DNA of 64,000 bases from Gautieria morchelliformis (GCA_015179125.1 WHVA01000405.1:1-64000), one strand, 5' to 3'. Positions 9,126 to 20,748 are shown, counted from the stretch's first letter. Numbers and translations are program-made. The notes: a model not told the origin generated them from the sequence alone.

Positions 9126-11254
9126 GTGCTCAGACCCAGTGCCACTTCCCATTCATTGTCCAAAGATTCCCTTAATGTAGATCCAACCTTGCCTTCGCTT
9201 CCCAACATCTGTTTTGTTGCATTAGTTGACTGCGGATCTTCTGATTGTTTTATTGAATCCAAATTTGTCCAGAAGTACTCTATGCCTGCTTATCCTGTCT
9301 CCCCTATACCCCTGAAACTATTTGACAGTAGTACTAACATTACCATTACTCAAGCTCTAGACCTCTGTATCTGTTTTCCGACCGGTGAACAACAATGGGT
9401 TACCTTCTACGTAACCTCGCTCGATTCAAGTTGCTCAGTGGTACTTGGCCACAACTGGCTCACCCACCACAATCTGTCGATTGACTGGGTATTGGGCAGT
9501 ATTACTTTCAAGACCATCAATTTGACTGCAACTCCAGTGACCATGGCGACTTCAGCCCATTCAGCTTAGGCCACGACCTTGACTTCACCTATGGCATCTT
9601 TGCCCCCACCTTCGACCTTGCCTCCGAAGTTACAAGCACCACTTGTTTCCCTAATCAATGTGCCCGCTTTTCTGCGTGCATCCAGATTAGAAGGATCCGA
9701 AGTGTTTCAACTCAACCTGGCTTCGCCTGAGCTCCTCGCCAGAGGAGCAACATCGGGAGAAGGCTCCCCCAAGCTTTCTGAGAACATTAAACAACATGTT
9801 CCCGAAGTATACCACAAATTTGCAGATGTGTTCAGCAAATCAGGCGCTGACACTCTAGCTCCCCACCGACCCCATGACATCAAGATTAACCTTGAAGAAG
9901 GGACATTGCCACCTATCAGTCCTATCTACTACCTCTCCGCTTCCGAACTCAAGGCACTCCATGAGTTCATTGACGAGCATTTGAACATCAGTTTCATCTG
10001 ACCTTCACGCTCACCTCATGGTGCACCGGTATTGTTTGTCCGCAAAAAAGATGGCTCACTTTGGTTGTGTGTCGACTTCCGAGGTTTAAACAAAATTTCG
10101 AAAAAAGATCGGTATCCATTGCCATTGATTGCTGACTTACCTGATGCTTCAAAGAATGCTCACATCAATACGAAGATTGACCTTCGTCATGCTTACCACC
10201 TCGTACGAGTGGCTGAGGGTGACGAATGGAAAACCACCTTCAGGACTCGCTATGGATCCTTTGAATGGTTGGTTATGCCATTTGGTCTCACTAATGGCCC
10301 TGCTGCTTTCCAGAGATTCATGAACAAGAGTTTCGCCGACCTTTTGGATGTTTGTGTGGTGGATGACATCCTAATCTATTCTAGTGACCCCTCCAAACAT
10401 ATTGAACATGTCAAAGAAGTCCTGCAATGACTGTGACTCAATGTTACGTATTGAGATTTCCGCTAAGTCGGAACTAGAAAGGACAGCGGCTTCAACTTAT
10501 AGGTTGCGCCCCCAATGAACTATCATCCTAAGTATTCGGAACTGAGTCGGAAGTCGGAAAGTACTGAGCCAAAGGTTTGGTCGGAACTTGAGTCGGAACT
10601 GAGGCGGAAGGTGGAAGACGGGAGGCTGAGAGAGACTGAGATCTTGCTAGACTCGCTGTGCTAAGAACAGGAGATGGAGCGAAGGAAATCAAGTATCGAA
10701 AGCGATTATCTGATTGCAGAATAACAGACATACATGAGGGGGTTTTTATACAAAACGCAGAACAACAAGTAATGGTATGGTACTAAGCAAATTCCGGAGG
10801 AAGCGGAAGTTGAGCAGACAATGTGTGGGAACTAACTATTGGGAACAATGGGACTACAAGGGGGGTTCAGGGTAAGGTAGAACAATGGCAAAGAACAAGG
10901 GGTCGGGAAAACATATCTGACAACGAACTACAAGGATGACCGGATATATGGTCTTGATGAACGATGAAGCGGGTCCGGTGGGTCCGAGTAATAGAGTCGA
11001 AAGAACAAGGGAAATGTACAAGGGGCGGAATGTCGGAAATGTCGGAGGGGCGGAATGTGTTGCGGAATATCGTGAGGGCGGAAAGGTGTGGCGGAACTGA
11101 TGGTCGGAAGTCGGAAATGAACGGTCGTAACACTCAACAACCTCTTTGAAAAGGAGGACAAGTGTGAGTTTCATCGCGACTCGGTTGAATTTCTCGGCTA
11201 CATTCTCTCTCCCGAGGGCCTCAGCATGGCGGACGATAAGGTAAAGGTCATTCA
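9126..11254 (+). pseudogene. Gypsy fragment G0: protease and reverse transcriptase, 5' and 3' truncated
   Basis: One reading frame covers the retroviral-type aspartic protease (ALVDCGSSD with the flap-side VVLGHNWL) and RT domains ([32 protein letters not shown] and the active site VVDDILIYS, where VVDD replaces YLDD). Two stops interrupt it: TAG 9567-9569 and TGA 9999-10001. Both fit C-to-T changes of CAG and CGA. An LTR-like insert splits RT at 10428. RT resumes at about 11140 (GYILSPEGL) and is cut off by the LTR at 11255. Gag and everything after RT are absent here. A related integrase tail lies at 20749-21243. Confidence 0.85.
10428..11139 (-). mobile_element. LTR-like insertion in G0, GGAA-rich
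   Basis: About 710 bp separate two halves of one conserved RT stretch (KEVLQ and LFEKED), so this is an insertion. A minus-strand TATAAAAA lies near 10746-10753. Downstream of it the sequence is densely packed with TTCCGAC/GTCGGAA motifs. Ends of the TG...CA type can be drawn on either strand, but I find no convincing target duplication. It could be a solo LTR of a G3-like family. Confidence 0.55.
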
Positions 11255-11459
11255 TGTAAGATTGTGAATCTTAATGCCTTGTGTCACAAGGGCAAGTGGA
11301 ACTCGACCAAGATGTGGTAATTCTGTGTGCTACGTAGTGACAGTTGTAAGGTAAGATCTAGGGAACCGCCACACAGTTCCCACGCAAGAACTGTACAGTG
11401 ATTAGCTAAGCTAAGCGTGCATTGCCTTAAGAGCAATGGGGGTAAATATCATATTTACA
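11255..11459 (-). mobile_element. 3' LTR of ORF3 element, copy a
   Basis: On the minus strand it begins TGTAAATATGATATTTACC directly after a polypurine tract (11472-11460) and ends CTTACA in G0 sequence. It shares blocks with the 464-bp LTRs at 13603, 42269 and 58626 (TACGTAGTGACAG, CAGTTCCCAC and the CCTTGT/ACAAGG hairpin at 11277-11291) but is only 205 bp long, so it is a shorter subfamily or deleted. Confidence 0.7.
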
Positions 11460-11472
11460 CCCTCCCCCTCTA
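11460..11472 (-). promoter_or_regulatory. Polypurine tract of ORF3 element
   Basis: Minus strand TAGAGGGGGAGGG immediately before the LTR TG. The same tract precedes the LTR in three other copies (14068, 42257, 59090). In LTR elements this purine run resists RNase H and primes plus-strand DNA. Confidence 0.75.
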
Positions 11473-11480
11473 TGAACAAC

Positions 11481-12821
11481 TCAAACTTCCTCGTATATGG
11501 ACCTGGTGAGGTCCTCGGAGTCCGCATCCGACATAGGCATGTCGGTGTATGGGGCCAGCAGCGGATGCGGGTCCGTCGGGAGCTCCGCATTGTCGGTCGG
11601 TGTATGGGGCTGGGAATCGATGCCCATGTCCTGCCGAAAGGTCGCTTCAGCGACAGGGTCGGGGACCGGTGAGGGGCCGCACATAAAAGCTAGCTCCTGG
11701 TCTAGCTGTGCTTGGGCGGTGGTCGACACTTCGGCCGTCACGAGCGCCGCCTTGTGGCGGTCCCGCAGGGCCACCATTCGCAGTCTCTCCTGCCCCATTT
11801 GAGCAGGTGCACTGAACGTCGTCCCGGACAGATCATGCTGGATGAACAGTTCAATCCGGGGCACGCTGTCTCGGTTCACGCCGCCGTACCTGGCTAGCCA
11901 GCGGGCGACCTCGTCCAGAGGGATGTCCCGGGGTGGCCACCCTCAGATGGGGAACATCCTGGTGATCGATGCCCTTAGGGTGTTGCTGACGGCCTACCAG
12001 ACCTCATTGGCTGGCACGAGCTCCTGCCATTGGCCAGTGACACGGAATAGGTCGTATATCTGTGCCCTGAGGGGAGAAGGGGGCTTGGGGTTCTTTGGCG
12101 CAAGCCTCCTCAGCCACATCCACACATCCACGTCATGGATGTTTAGACTGCGATCCGGCTCATCGCAGATGGCCGATGGGATGCCTTCAGGGTTGCGTAG
12201 CCAACCCTGGAGTATGACCTGAATATCATTGGCAGTTCCTTCGCTGATGAGGAAGTAGCTTGATCGGTGGCTACTGGCCCGGGCCTCCTCCCGGGCCCCT
12301 CTCATCGTGGTCACCATCCCACATGTGTGGTAGCCTGTTGGCATCTCCCTGGCCTCCTTCAGGAGGTCCTGAAACCTCTGCTCTTTGGTTTTGCAGAGGT
12401 CGAACCATTCGGCTTGCAACGGCGTCTTTTTTCCAAGGGGTCGCGGCAGGCGGCCGGTCATGGCGAACGGAGGGTCCCCAAGGGGCATGAGCTCCCCTTC
12501 CCCTGGGAGAGGGTTGGGAACTGTCATCGCCGGCGGGGGCAATGACACTGATGGCGTGGGCTGAAGGACCGCTCATCTGGCCCTCTCTTGCTCAGCCGTG
12601 AGGTACTCATTCTGAGCCACGGCCAGCGCCAGCCCCAGTGCCGGGTCGTTCATGCTACGACTCGGCGACTGTGCCAGGTACTCATCGGTGACACGCTTGC
12701 GTAGATCACCAATGGGGTCGTAGGTTACGAGCTGCTCGTAACCCCGGGCACGTCTTTTCTTTGAGACGTGCGGTTGGAGCAGGGGGATCTGGAGACTGGA
12801 GAAGAGCCTGTGGCTCGCAGC
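11481..12821 (-). pseudogene. ORF3 family, copy a, N-terminally truncated
   Basis: Minus-strand frames line up with ORF3 copy 1 over most of its length. Shared landmarks are the basic KKRR cluster, a NDPAL segment, GEGELMPLGDPP, LRNPEGIPSAI, VDVWMWLRRLAP, ARWLARYGGV and AQLDQELA. Stops occur near 12575 and 11990. The 3' end (EDLTRSIYEEV) lies 9 bp from the polypurine tract, which fixes ORF3 as the last gene of its element. The N-terminal third is missing: the copy breaks at 12822 against the LTR of element J. No function can be assigned. Confidence 0.7.
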
Positions 12822-13320
12822 TGTAAGGGCAACCCTGGCTAGTCGTGGAGATCACACTACCACACAACTGACAAGGGGAAATCCAAAGTCTGTATAAATG
12901 AACAGAGCATACAAGAGAGGGGATTCTCACCTGACAAGGGGAAATCCAAAGAGAAAAGTCTAAGGACCCCCAATGTCAGCGAGCCCGTATTATACTACGC
13001 TGCGCAGCCAGGGACAACACTTGGCACCCGCCATCAACCCTGCACCTCCCTGACCCTTGATCGACCCTTGATGTCACCTATTACGCGAGTCGCTTGATTT
13101 CCGACACTGTTCCGAGGGTGGAACTCGGAAATTGGAGTGGAACTCGGAAATTGGAGTGGAACTGGGAAGGCGAACAGAACTGGTGGAAGTTCTCCCAGAA
13201 GCGGAATCATTTCCGAGAGCGGAGGCGGAGATGGAATCGGAATCGGAAGCGGAGTCGGAAAATGGAGTCAGAACTGGGTGGTGGTGTCGGAACTGGAATG
13301 GAAACAGGGTCTCCCTGAAA
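12822..13320 (+). mobile_element. Element J: 198-bp 5' LTR and leader
   Basis: The sequence TGTAAGGGCAACC...GGGACAACA (12822-13019) is TG...CA-bounded. It contains TATAAA (TGTATAAATG) and two direct copies of ACCTGACAAGGGGAAATCC. Two bases later TTGGCACCCGCC looks like a primer-binding site complementary to a tRNA CCA end. The leader after it is rich in GGAACTCGGAAATTGGAGT repeats (13120-13165). A second copy with the same 198-bp LTR lies at 43699. No gag or pol of its own remains. The CGGAA-rich leader resembles G3 in composition. Confidence 0.7.
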
Positions 13321-13602
13321 CACCAAACACCCCAAGCAGCGTCACGTGCTTTGAATGTGGCCAGCCAGGGCACAGAAAGCGGAGTGTCCACGCTCAAGTC
13401 TGGCATACGGACAGCAGAGGCCGCAAGACATGGCCCCGGATGGGGAAAAAAACAACAAGGATCCGGGCCCGGATCCCAACCACGCCCCTTTCCACAAATT
13501 GGATGAAGAGGGGGAGGGTGACCTCAAAATGATGAGGATCAGGGAGATGCAGAAGGCTCCCATAGCGAATGGGAGCCTTGAAGCCATCCCATTATTAGAC
13601 TG
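13321..13602 (+). pseudogene. Gag 3' fragment with CCHC knuckle (G5 type)
   Basis: Encodes the nucleocapsid knuckle CFECGQPGHRK followed by a Pro/Glu-rich acidic tail, frameshifted soon after. The same fragment lies antisense at 42733-43062 and sense at 53706-53961. It ends where the LTR at 13603 is inserted, at the same gag position as in the other two copies, so the three junctions descend from one event. Confidence 0.75.
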
Positions 13603-14067
13603 TGTAAAGTGTTGGAATTATGACAAGCTGGTTATGCGTTCGTTCTGCTTATCTAATCCAAGGCTTGCGTGTATCATTGTCAAACCCTTTTGTTCTTGCT
13701 TTTCCTATTGATCTATTTTCCTTTTGTTCTGAGAACATTTATAAGTCTTTACTTTTCATGTATGTAACTATCCGTTTGCCCCAACAAGCTCACAGGACAA
13801 ACACTCCATATACACTCTTGCATCGTTCTTACTCGCGTCTCTCTTATTTCAACATAAAGATGTCGATCTTTGGCCTTGTATCACAAGGCCACAGCAGAAC
13901 TTGACCAAGGAGTGGTATTCTGAATGCTACGTAGTGACAGTGTAAGGGTATGATGCGATGGGGACCGCTGACCAGTTCCCACACATAAACTATACAGTGG
14001 GTCCCTAAGGGGCCCACTGGGATTATGTAATAACTAGTATACATGTATGATACATAGGTTATTTACA
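13603..14067 (-). mobile_element. LTR of ORF3 element, third full-length copy
   Basis: 465 bp. On the minus strand it starts TGTAAATAACC and ends CACTTTACA, giving short TGTAAA/TTTACA ends, and it is preceded by a polypurine tract (14068-14080). A perfect 8-bp hairpin GGCCTTGT/ACAAGGCC lies at 13872-13890. It is nearly identical to 42269-42732 and 58626-59089. Confidence 0.85.
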
Positions 14068-14649
14068 CCCTCCCCCTCTATAGACAACTAAAGGGGACCA
14101 ACTAGGACTCATAGAGGTCATCCATGATGGAGTCCTCTAATGTTTCCGATGTCGGAAATACTAAAGAAATATAATATCGACACGGTGATTATAACTACAC
14201 AATTCCAAACCCAAACCAACTTGTTGATATACATCCGAACGCATACACATCACAACGACTTATGCCCGAGATTGCCGAACCCACACCTACCCACTCGATC
14301 CAACCAGATCCACGCCTCCGATCATCCCGATATCACGGGAGCACACACCACATGCTAATACAGTCCAGAATGCCCCTATAGACCCTTCCCAAGCATGCTG
14401 AGCCCGACCCAAGTGGCACACACCCCAGAATCATGTGACCCAATCAAGGGACACGACGTGTCGAGCCGACCCTGCCTGTAGCTAGACCACGTCTCCTATC
14501 GACTCCCAAAACCCGTTCCCTTTCTCTGTTTTATGCTCCACACCCCAACCTAACTTGTACAACACCCGTCGACACTCCTATCAACAGCTATGTGCCGTTC
14601 CCCCCATCCCACCTTGGCTTTGTTCCCATTCCATGAATACTACGACCAC
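14068..14649 (-). mobile_element. ORF3 element tail and part of segment H
   Basis: Minus strand: the polypurine tract, then the last ORF3 codons (SIMDDLYES, stop), then segment H sequence (see 40610-42176). The match to the other copies stops at 14649, where chromovirus G1 begins, so the block is truncated by the left arm of the inverted duplication. Confidence 0.7.
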
Positions 14650-17600
14650 AATAATTGCATTGTGTGCCACCATCAGGTTCCATCTTGCCTGATGTGCGAA
14701 CCAGGCTACTCCTTTGAATGGGGTGTCCATGGCTATGGGGAGATCTATCCACGGCATATAGCCATGGTTCAGCTGGAAGGGTGCGAACCCTGTGGTCGCA
14801 CTGACATTGCTGTTGAGGGCGACATCAACCATCAGGCATTTCGATGCCCAATCCTTCTGATCGTCTCTGATGACCGTGTGCAATATCTGTCCTATCGAGT
14901 GGTTTGCCCGCTCGGTCGCTCCATCCATTTGGGGATGGAAGCAGTTGACTTTTGAACTACATTCAAAGATCATATTGGTGGCTGGGCATGAGCCCGGACA
15001 TTGAGTCTTTCTGCATGTCGTGCACAAAGTGCCAGATGACGAAAACCGGGCCACAACGGCCCGAAGGCCTACTAGACAGCCTACCCATTCCGGATAGGCT
15101 GTGGCAGTCGATTGGCATCGACTTCATGGGGCCCCTGCCCAAGTCTAATGACTGTGACTACCTGATGGTAGTCATCGATCAACTAACGTCACACGTCCAC
15201 CTCGTCCCAACAATGATGAGTGTGTCAGCCAAGGGAGTAGCCTGGCTGTTTCTGAAAGAGGTCGTCCGGCTCCATGGGGTTCCTGACTTGATTGTCTCGG
15301 ACAGAGACTCGAAGTTCATGTCGATCTTTTGGCATGAACTGCAGAGACTCATGGGGACTAAGCTCCTCACTTCAGATGACTGTAGTAACCAACTATCTGG
15401 TGTGCTTGATCGATGATGATTTCGATCAGCCTCCTTCCCCCCTGAAGAACAGAACGGGGGACGGCGATGACGTCTCTCTTGAGCTGATTCTTTGTCCAGA
15501 TCAGTCGGTCCCGGATTCCAAATCTTGGGTACGCATCTGGGTGTTCCACGATCGTTGAGAACATGGCGTCCCTGTGGTATGTGTCTCGTAAGACCTTGGA
15601 CAGGTCTACGCCTTGTTCAATGATCCGGCGCAGGGGCGCGCCAACCTTACCTGCGGCGATGACTCTGACATCATCGTTGTCGTTGTCGCATGATGCGGCA
15701 ATGCTCGCAGGCTTTTGTGAGCCCTCGTTTAATGCGGTGGATTCCGTTATTCTCACCTCTGTCTTCTCCACGAGGTGTTTAGACCGTCTCGTCACCGCTG
15801 TTCACAGCTCGATATATCGGTCAGTGGGCAATAGTTCACCATCCGGGTCTAAACGTGCGTCTGGATTCACGAAGACGTGGTCCGGGTGATTGTCATCACT
15901 CGTGTCGCTCTTGTAGTAGCGCAACAGGCAGTCTGCTACCTTGTTCTCTACACCGTCGACATGTATGGTGTTGAAGTTGAAACGTGACAGAAACTCCCAC
16001 CATCTGACCTGGCGGTCAGATAGGCTCTTCTGGGTCTTGAAGTATTCGAGCCCTTTTTGGTCTGTGACGAGGGTGAACCTTCATCCCAGCAGTTTGTCCT
16101 CCCATTTCATGAGAGCCTCGAGCACCGTGATTGTCTCTTGCTCGTGAGTCCGGTAGTGTTGCTGAGCAACACTGAACTTCTTTTACAAGAAGCCGGCTGG
16201 CCGACAGGTTTTCCAGTCGGGGCCTTGGCCGTAGACTGCACCAATGCCGGCTTTTGACCCGTCGGTGATCACCGAGATTGGCTCTGGGCACCGTGCGTCT
16301 ATTGGATGCAGGATCAGGGCCTTGCAGGCCAACGCCTTAATGCTTTGCCAGCATTTGTCCAGTAATGGTGTCCATTTGAATGGACGGTTGTTACGTGCAC
16401 AGCCCGACAGTGGGGTAGTGTATGCGCTAACATATGGCATGTAATGCACCAGATACTGTACTAGCCTGAGGAAATGCTGGATGCCGTTGAACGTCCACGG
16501 CCTACGCCACTCGCGGATGTGCTGCATCTTATCCTCGTCGGCATGTACCCCTTGGCCATCGATGATGTGGCCGAGACACTCCATTCGGATGGAATAGAGG
16601 TCAACCTTTTTCTTTCTCAGAAAAAGGTGGTTCTTCCTCAGTCTGTCGAAGACAATATAGAGGTGCTCTTCATGCTCTTGTATTGAGAGCGAGAAAATGA
16701 AGATGTTGTCCATGTATACATGGACAAAGCGACCTATGCAGTCGCAGAAAATGGTTGTCATCAGCCGTTGGAACATTGATGGGGTGTTGCATTCTCCCAT
16801 CTGTATCACCTGGCTTCTAAACGTGCCAAGGATCATGGCAAAAGCGGGCTTTTCTACATGATCCGGATGGATCCGGATCTGCTTGTATGCTTCTGACATA
16901 TTGGGTTTTGTGTGATACCGACAGCGAGCCATGTCACTGCGGATGATATCCTGATCCAGGAAGGGCGTGATGTCCTTCACCGTGTTCTCGCTCTGCTGGA
17001 GCAGATCGAAGACAGTTCATAATGTACCGTTCTTTTTCAGCACATACAGCATGGACACGGCCTGCTGCGCGACTGCTGGAATCCACCACTTTGCAGTGGT
17101 GTATTGTTCTATCTTAGCCGACAGTTCCTCTCGGAAATGTTCGGGGCACTTCGGTAGTCAATACCGCATGTGTTTGTTGGGATTAGATGAAATTGATCTC
17201 GTGGTTGATCTCCCGTAGCGGCAGGAGTTCTAATGGAATACCACTGACTAGGTCAGTGATACGTTCCATCCATTCCTTGTGGAGGCGAGGAAGGTCATCA
17301 TCCGTGAGGATGATGGTGGTGGTTGGCTTAGAAGCCATTAGGCGCTTTGTGCGTCTATTAGGTCCCACGGCGCGCGGAACCGCTTTCCTTTTTCCCTTCG
17401 CTTTCACTGTTAGGTGAGAGCGCCTCTCCCTATGATTGTAGGGTGAGCTCCAGGATGAGTAGTTCCACGACTCGTCCTCCTGGCTTCCATGAGCCAGGCC
17501 TGGCTTTGGAACCCAGGTGACCCTGCTCACCCTTGGCCCCTTGTCCTCGTTCGTCGATTCATCGTCATTGAATGAGACCTTGCCCGTGGGGATTACTTCA

Positions 17601-18118
17601 TTGCCCTTGCGGATCGTCCCTGGGCTCAAGAAGTCCAGGGTTATGCCGAATCTCCTTAGGAACGGTGGTGCTAAGATCACGTCGTAATATTTGACGTTTG
17701 CTATGTCGAAATATTCGTCGTATGTTTCACTACCAAATTTAATGGTCGTGTTCATTCCATAGTTGCTCATGGAATGGCTGCCTATGCAGGCTATCTGCAG
17801 CGCGATTGGCTGCTCCAGGGAGAATGTCTTCATCCCTGTAGCTCACGTGAATTCAGGGGATAGCAGTACCCCTTCACTGCTGCTATCCAGCAGGCAGTGG
17901 GCTTTTACACCATTTATTTCCCAGTACCCGGAGAGGGTACGGTTTTCACTGTGCGGGCACATTGGCCGCATCCTATGCTTTCTTCGGTGGTGATACACCG
18001 GCTCGGCCACCTTGTCTGGCATGACCGACGTGCGTGCCGCCATGACGTAGCGTCGTCTTCCGGCGCGAATCTGATCACGCTGGATCTGTAGGTGGTGTCT
18101 TCCGCCTCTCCATCCCAT
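14650..18118 (-). pseudogene. Chromovirus G1 pol (protease, RT, RNase H, partial integrase)
   Basis: Minus strand. The protease region (18118-17840) has AHCLLDSSSEG, so the active-site Gly of DSG/DTG is Ser, and DVILAPPFLRRFG downstream. RT (16980-16183) shows DMARCRYHTK, the substituted active site YMDN in place of YMDD, and RNase H starts at VITDGSKAGIGAV. Stops include TGA after PEF (17843), TAA at GFL (near 16183) and TGA after KLLG. The integrase central core is inverted in place (14950-15371). Beyond it the segment with HPQMDGATERA is again on the minus strand. The element is cut at 14650, so the integrase C-terminus and chromodomain are missing here. Confidence 0.88.
14950..15371 (+). 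pseudogene. Integrase core of G1, inverted in place
   Basis: Plus-strand frame NYIQRSYWWLG...C-x2-C (zinc-binding half), then GIDFMGPLPKS and VSDRDSKF (the first two catalytic Asp) up to TKLLTS, while all flanking pol reads minus. The neighbouring minus-strand pieces (ending HQIVGYYSHLK and starting after the break with NCFHPQMDGATERA) are exactly what should flank it, so the block was flipped rather than inserted. A 6-bp inverted repeat, TGAAGT/ACTTCA, sits at the breakpoints. G2 has the same inversion. Confidence 0.9.
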
Positions 18119-19650
18119 TCATAATATTGGGACGGCTCGGGATCCCACTCTTCAGTAGGTGCGTCTCTGTTGTCTCGAGAGTCCTTGGGTTGGGGATCAC
18201 CCTCCCCCTCTTCATCAATTTGATGGAGAGGATTTTGACCGAAATCCGTGTCCGGATCCTCGGTCTCCTCTTCATGCCTTGTGGCCGCTGTCCTGATACC
18301 AGACCTAAGCCGGGGGCACTCCGCTTTCTTGTGGCCAGGCTGGCCACATTCAAAGCACGTGGCGCTGTTTGGTTGCCACTGGGCCGATCGTTAGGCCAGC
18401 CAACACTTTCGTTGGGGGGGCAGGTTGCAGGGACGATCCTGATGCTTGAGGCTGTTTAGCCTCAGGCGGGCATCCAGCTTGCGCCGGGTGTGGGGGCAGC
18501 GGTCGCTGCGACGCTCCACTTCTCGAACACAGGCTGGGCCTGGTCATGCCCGTCTGTGTCACCAGCTTGCTCCCCGTAAGCCAGGCAGCGCTTGCTGTTG
18601 CCGCTGCGTTTTCGGCGCGGCGCATCCCCATATTGTATCAGGATGCTTCCCCTATCATTCAGGCCTTCTCAAAGAGTTGCTCTATCGAGCTGCTCTTGGC
18701 GTTGTAGCCCTTTTTGAGGACCTCGTTGTGCAGCGTTTCGCGCAGCGCCGACACGAACCGTCTCCGGAACATGTAGTCGTCTGGTGGCTGTATCATACGC
18801 GCTGCGTATTTTGTGAGCTCATTCATCAAACTGTCTTCATGCCCTGCATGACCGCGTTGAATTTATTCGATGCGTAGTGGTACGTCAGTGTGTGCAGGAA
18901 CATTTTTTGAAGGCCCTGCATCACTGTTTCCAGAGTCCAACTGCGAACCTGGCGATCGAAGTGTTCTACGTTTCGAAGGAACCATTCCTGGGCTTCGCCA
19001 GTTAGGCGAGTGCCCACGTAGCTGACCTGCATGTCTATGTTGGTTGGCCCTAGGAGGCAGTTCATTTTCAGCCATCGTAAGATGGCTGCGATGAAGATTT
19101 CAAACTCTTTGAGGTCAGATCCCCCGGCGTATGGCTTGGGGTGAGCCAGCTTCACGCCGGCTTTCGCTAGCACAGACATCTCTGGGTCTGTGTCCGTGGC
19201 GTCTTCCAATGCCACGCAGATCATCCGTGTGATCCCGTCGTATGGCTCCAGTGGTATGACGTCAGCCTGATCCGGTATTCCCTGGCCCTCCGTTGGGGCC
19301 ATGGATTGCTCGCGTGGCCGTGATGCCGTGTGGGGAAGGCTGTATGCCCTGACGGGCCCCGGGCCCAGATCAGGCTTGGGATCGGGAGCATTTTGTGCTC
19401 TCGAGTCCGGGGGCGTTTTGTGCCTGGTGTCCCCAGTCATTCCCGCGTTGTGGATCTGCAGCCTGCTGTTGTAGGCTGCGCGTGCTTGTTGTGCATCCTG
19501 CACGGCTCGCGTGAGCTGTTCGTTGGGCTGCTGAGTGGTGTGGCTTTGGGCCACCGCTTCCTCAGCATTCTTCGCCAGCAGCTCAAGTGCTTGCGTATGG
19601 CAGCGGGTGGCTGCGGTCTCTTTACGCTGCCAGCAAAACACATGTACAAT
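18119..19650 (-). pseudogene. Chromovirus G1 gag
   Basis: Minus strand. A helical N-terminus (LLAKNAEEAVAQ) is followed by a Pro-rich linker, then the conserved retrotransposon gag core (GGSDLKEFEIFIAAILRWL, GEAQEWFLRNVEHF, LHTLTYHYAS). A stop or frameshift follows at about 18826. The rest continues with AARMIQPPDDY, and the CCHC knuckle near 18350 is out of frame. Gag forms the particle in which the RNA is reverse-transcribed. Upstream it is fused directly to a shortened R-like LTR. Confidence 0.82.
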
Positions 19651-20748
19651 AGAATGAAAGAGGAGTGCGAACATGAAACGATGGGAAAGAAAGAGGGTGA
19701 AGGTCCCAAACACGCCTTGAGACCTGCATACATGTTACACTGCACGGACTCTTGGTCTGCTGGGTTGATCCCACACGATCTACGGGTAGGACGTCCCGCA
19801 AATGCATTCCGGCCACAGGAACACCCAAAGGGGGTTGAGTCGAGAAGATCATGGGACCAGTGATGAACCATCAATCCAGGTAAAGGATTTCGATTGTGTC
19901 TGATGGTGTGCCTGCTGGCGAATGATGTGAGTAGCGAATGGTCATTTGGCAAATGTGGCGAATAGTGAATGGAGCGAAGAGTGAATGGAGCGAAGAGTGA
20001 ATGGAGCAAAGAGTGAATGGAGCGAAGAGTGAATGGAGCAAAGAGTGAATGGAGCGAAGAGTGAATGGAGCGAAGCCGAGCGAACATGGAAAGGGAAAAC
20101 AGGGATAGCTGGGTACAAGAAATAAAGGAGTTGACAGCCTGCACCTCCTTGTGATTCATGATAGGACCAGTGATGAACCATCAATCCGGGTAAAGGATGT
20201 CGATCATATTTGATGGCATGGCTAATGGTGAATGATGCATGTAGTGAATGGTCATTTGGAGAATGTGGCAATGGAGCAAAGAGTGAATGGAGCAAAGCCA
20301 AGCGAACATGGAAGAGTGGTGAAAGGGAAAACAGAGATAGCTGCCCTGCAGTGGTACGATTCCCATTGAGTCCCACCTGCATGGAGGCTGTAACTGACAC
20401 TATCCGAATGCGTCCTGAGAACTTCAGCGAAGCTAATTCATCCTGCCCTGCAGTGGTACGAGTCCCATTGAGTCCAACCTGCACGGAGGCTGCAACTGAC
20501 ACTATCCGAATGTGTCCTGAGCATGTGGGTCTGTCATGGAGTGGGAGTTTAACAGATGATGGGTTCTATGATGGATGATGGCCCCAACAACTGGGTCCTG
20601 GCAGGCATGATGCAAATAGCGAATGCGAAAGCAGTATGGTGACGAATATGTTGGCAAGATATTCGCTGGTTCGGGAAGTCGTTCGCTGGTTCAGGAGGTC
20701 ATTCGCTGTCTGTTGAGGGATGATTCACAGAATAAACGAATCATGACA
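19640..20748 (-). mobile_element. R-like LTR (diverged, shortened) upstream of G1 gag
   Basis: The minus strand begins TGTCATGATTCGTTTATT at 20748, like LTR family R, and shares its middle blocks (CCCTGCACGGACTCTTGGTCT on the plus strand, and the conserved GATGGTTCATCA). The 3' part of R, about 590 bp, is missing and gag follows. Internal duplications: a 16-bp minisatellite at 19967-20075, a repeat of 19847-20112 at 20160-20341, and a tandem pair of about 108 bp at 20342-20530. Confidence 0.65.
19967..20075. repeat. 16-bp minisatellite
   Basis: Six to seven tandem copies of GAATGGAGCGAAGAGT, alternating with a GAATGGAGCAAAGAGT variant. The mirrored array in the right arm is at 31526-31640. 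Confidence 0.9.

Noticed and set aside
10428-11139. Assigning the GGAA-rich insert as the G3 LTR
   Set aside because: Only motif composition supports it. G3 has no LTR in this window to compare, and the ends and target duplication are unclear.
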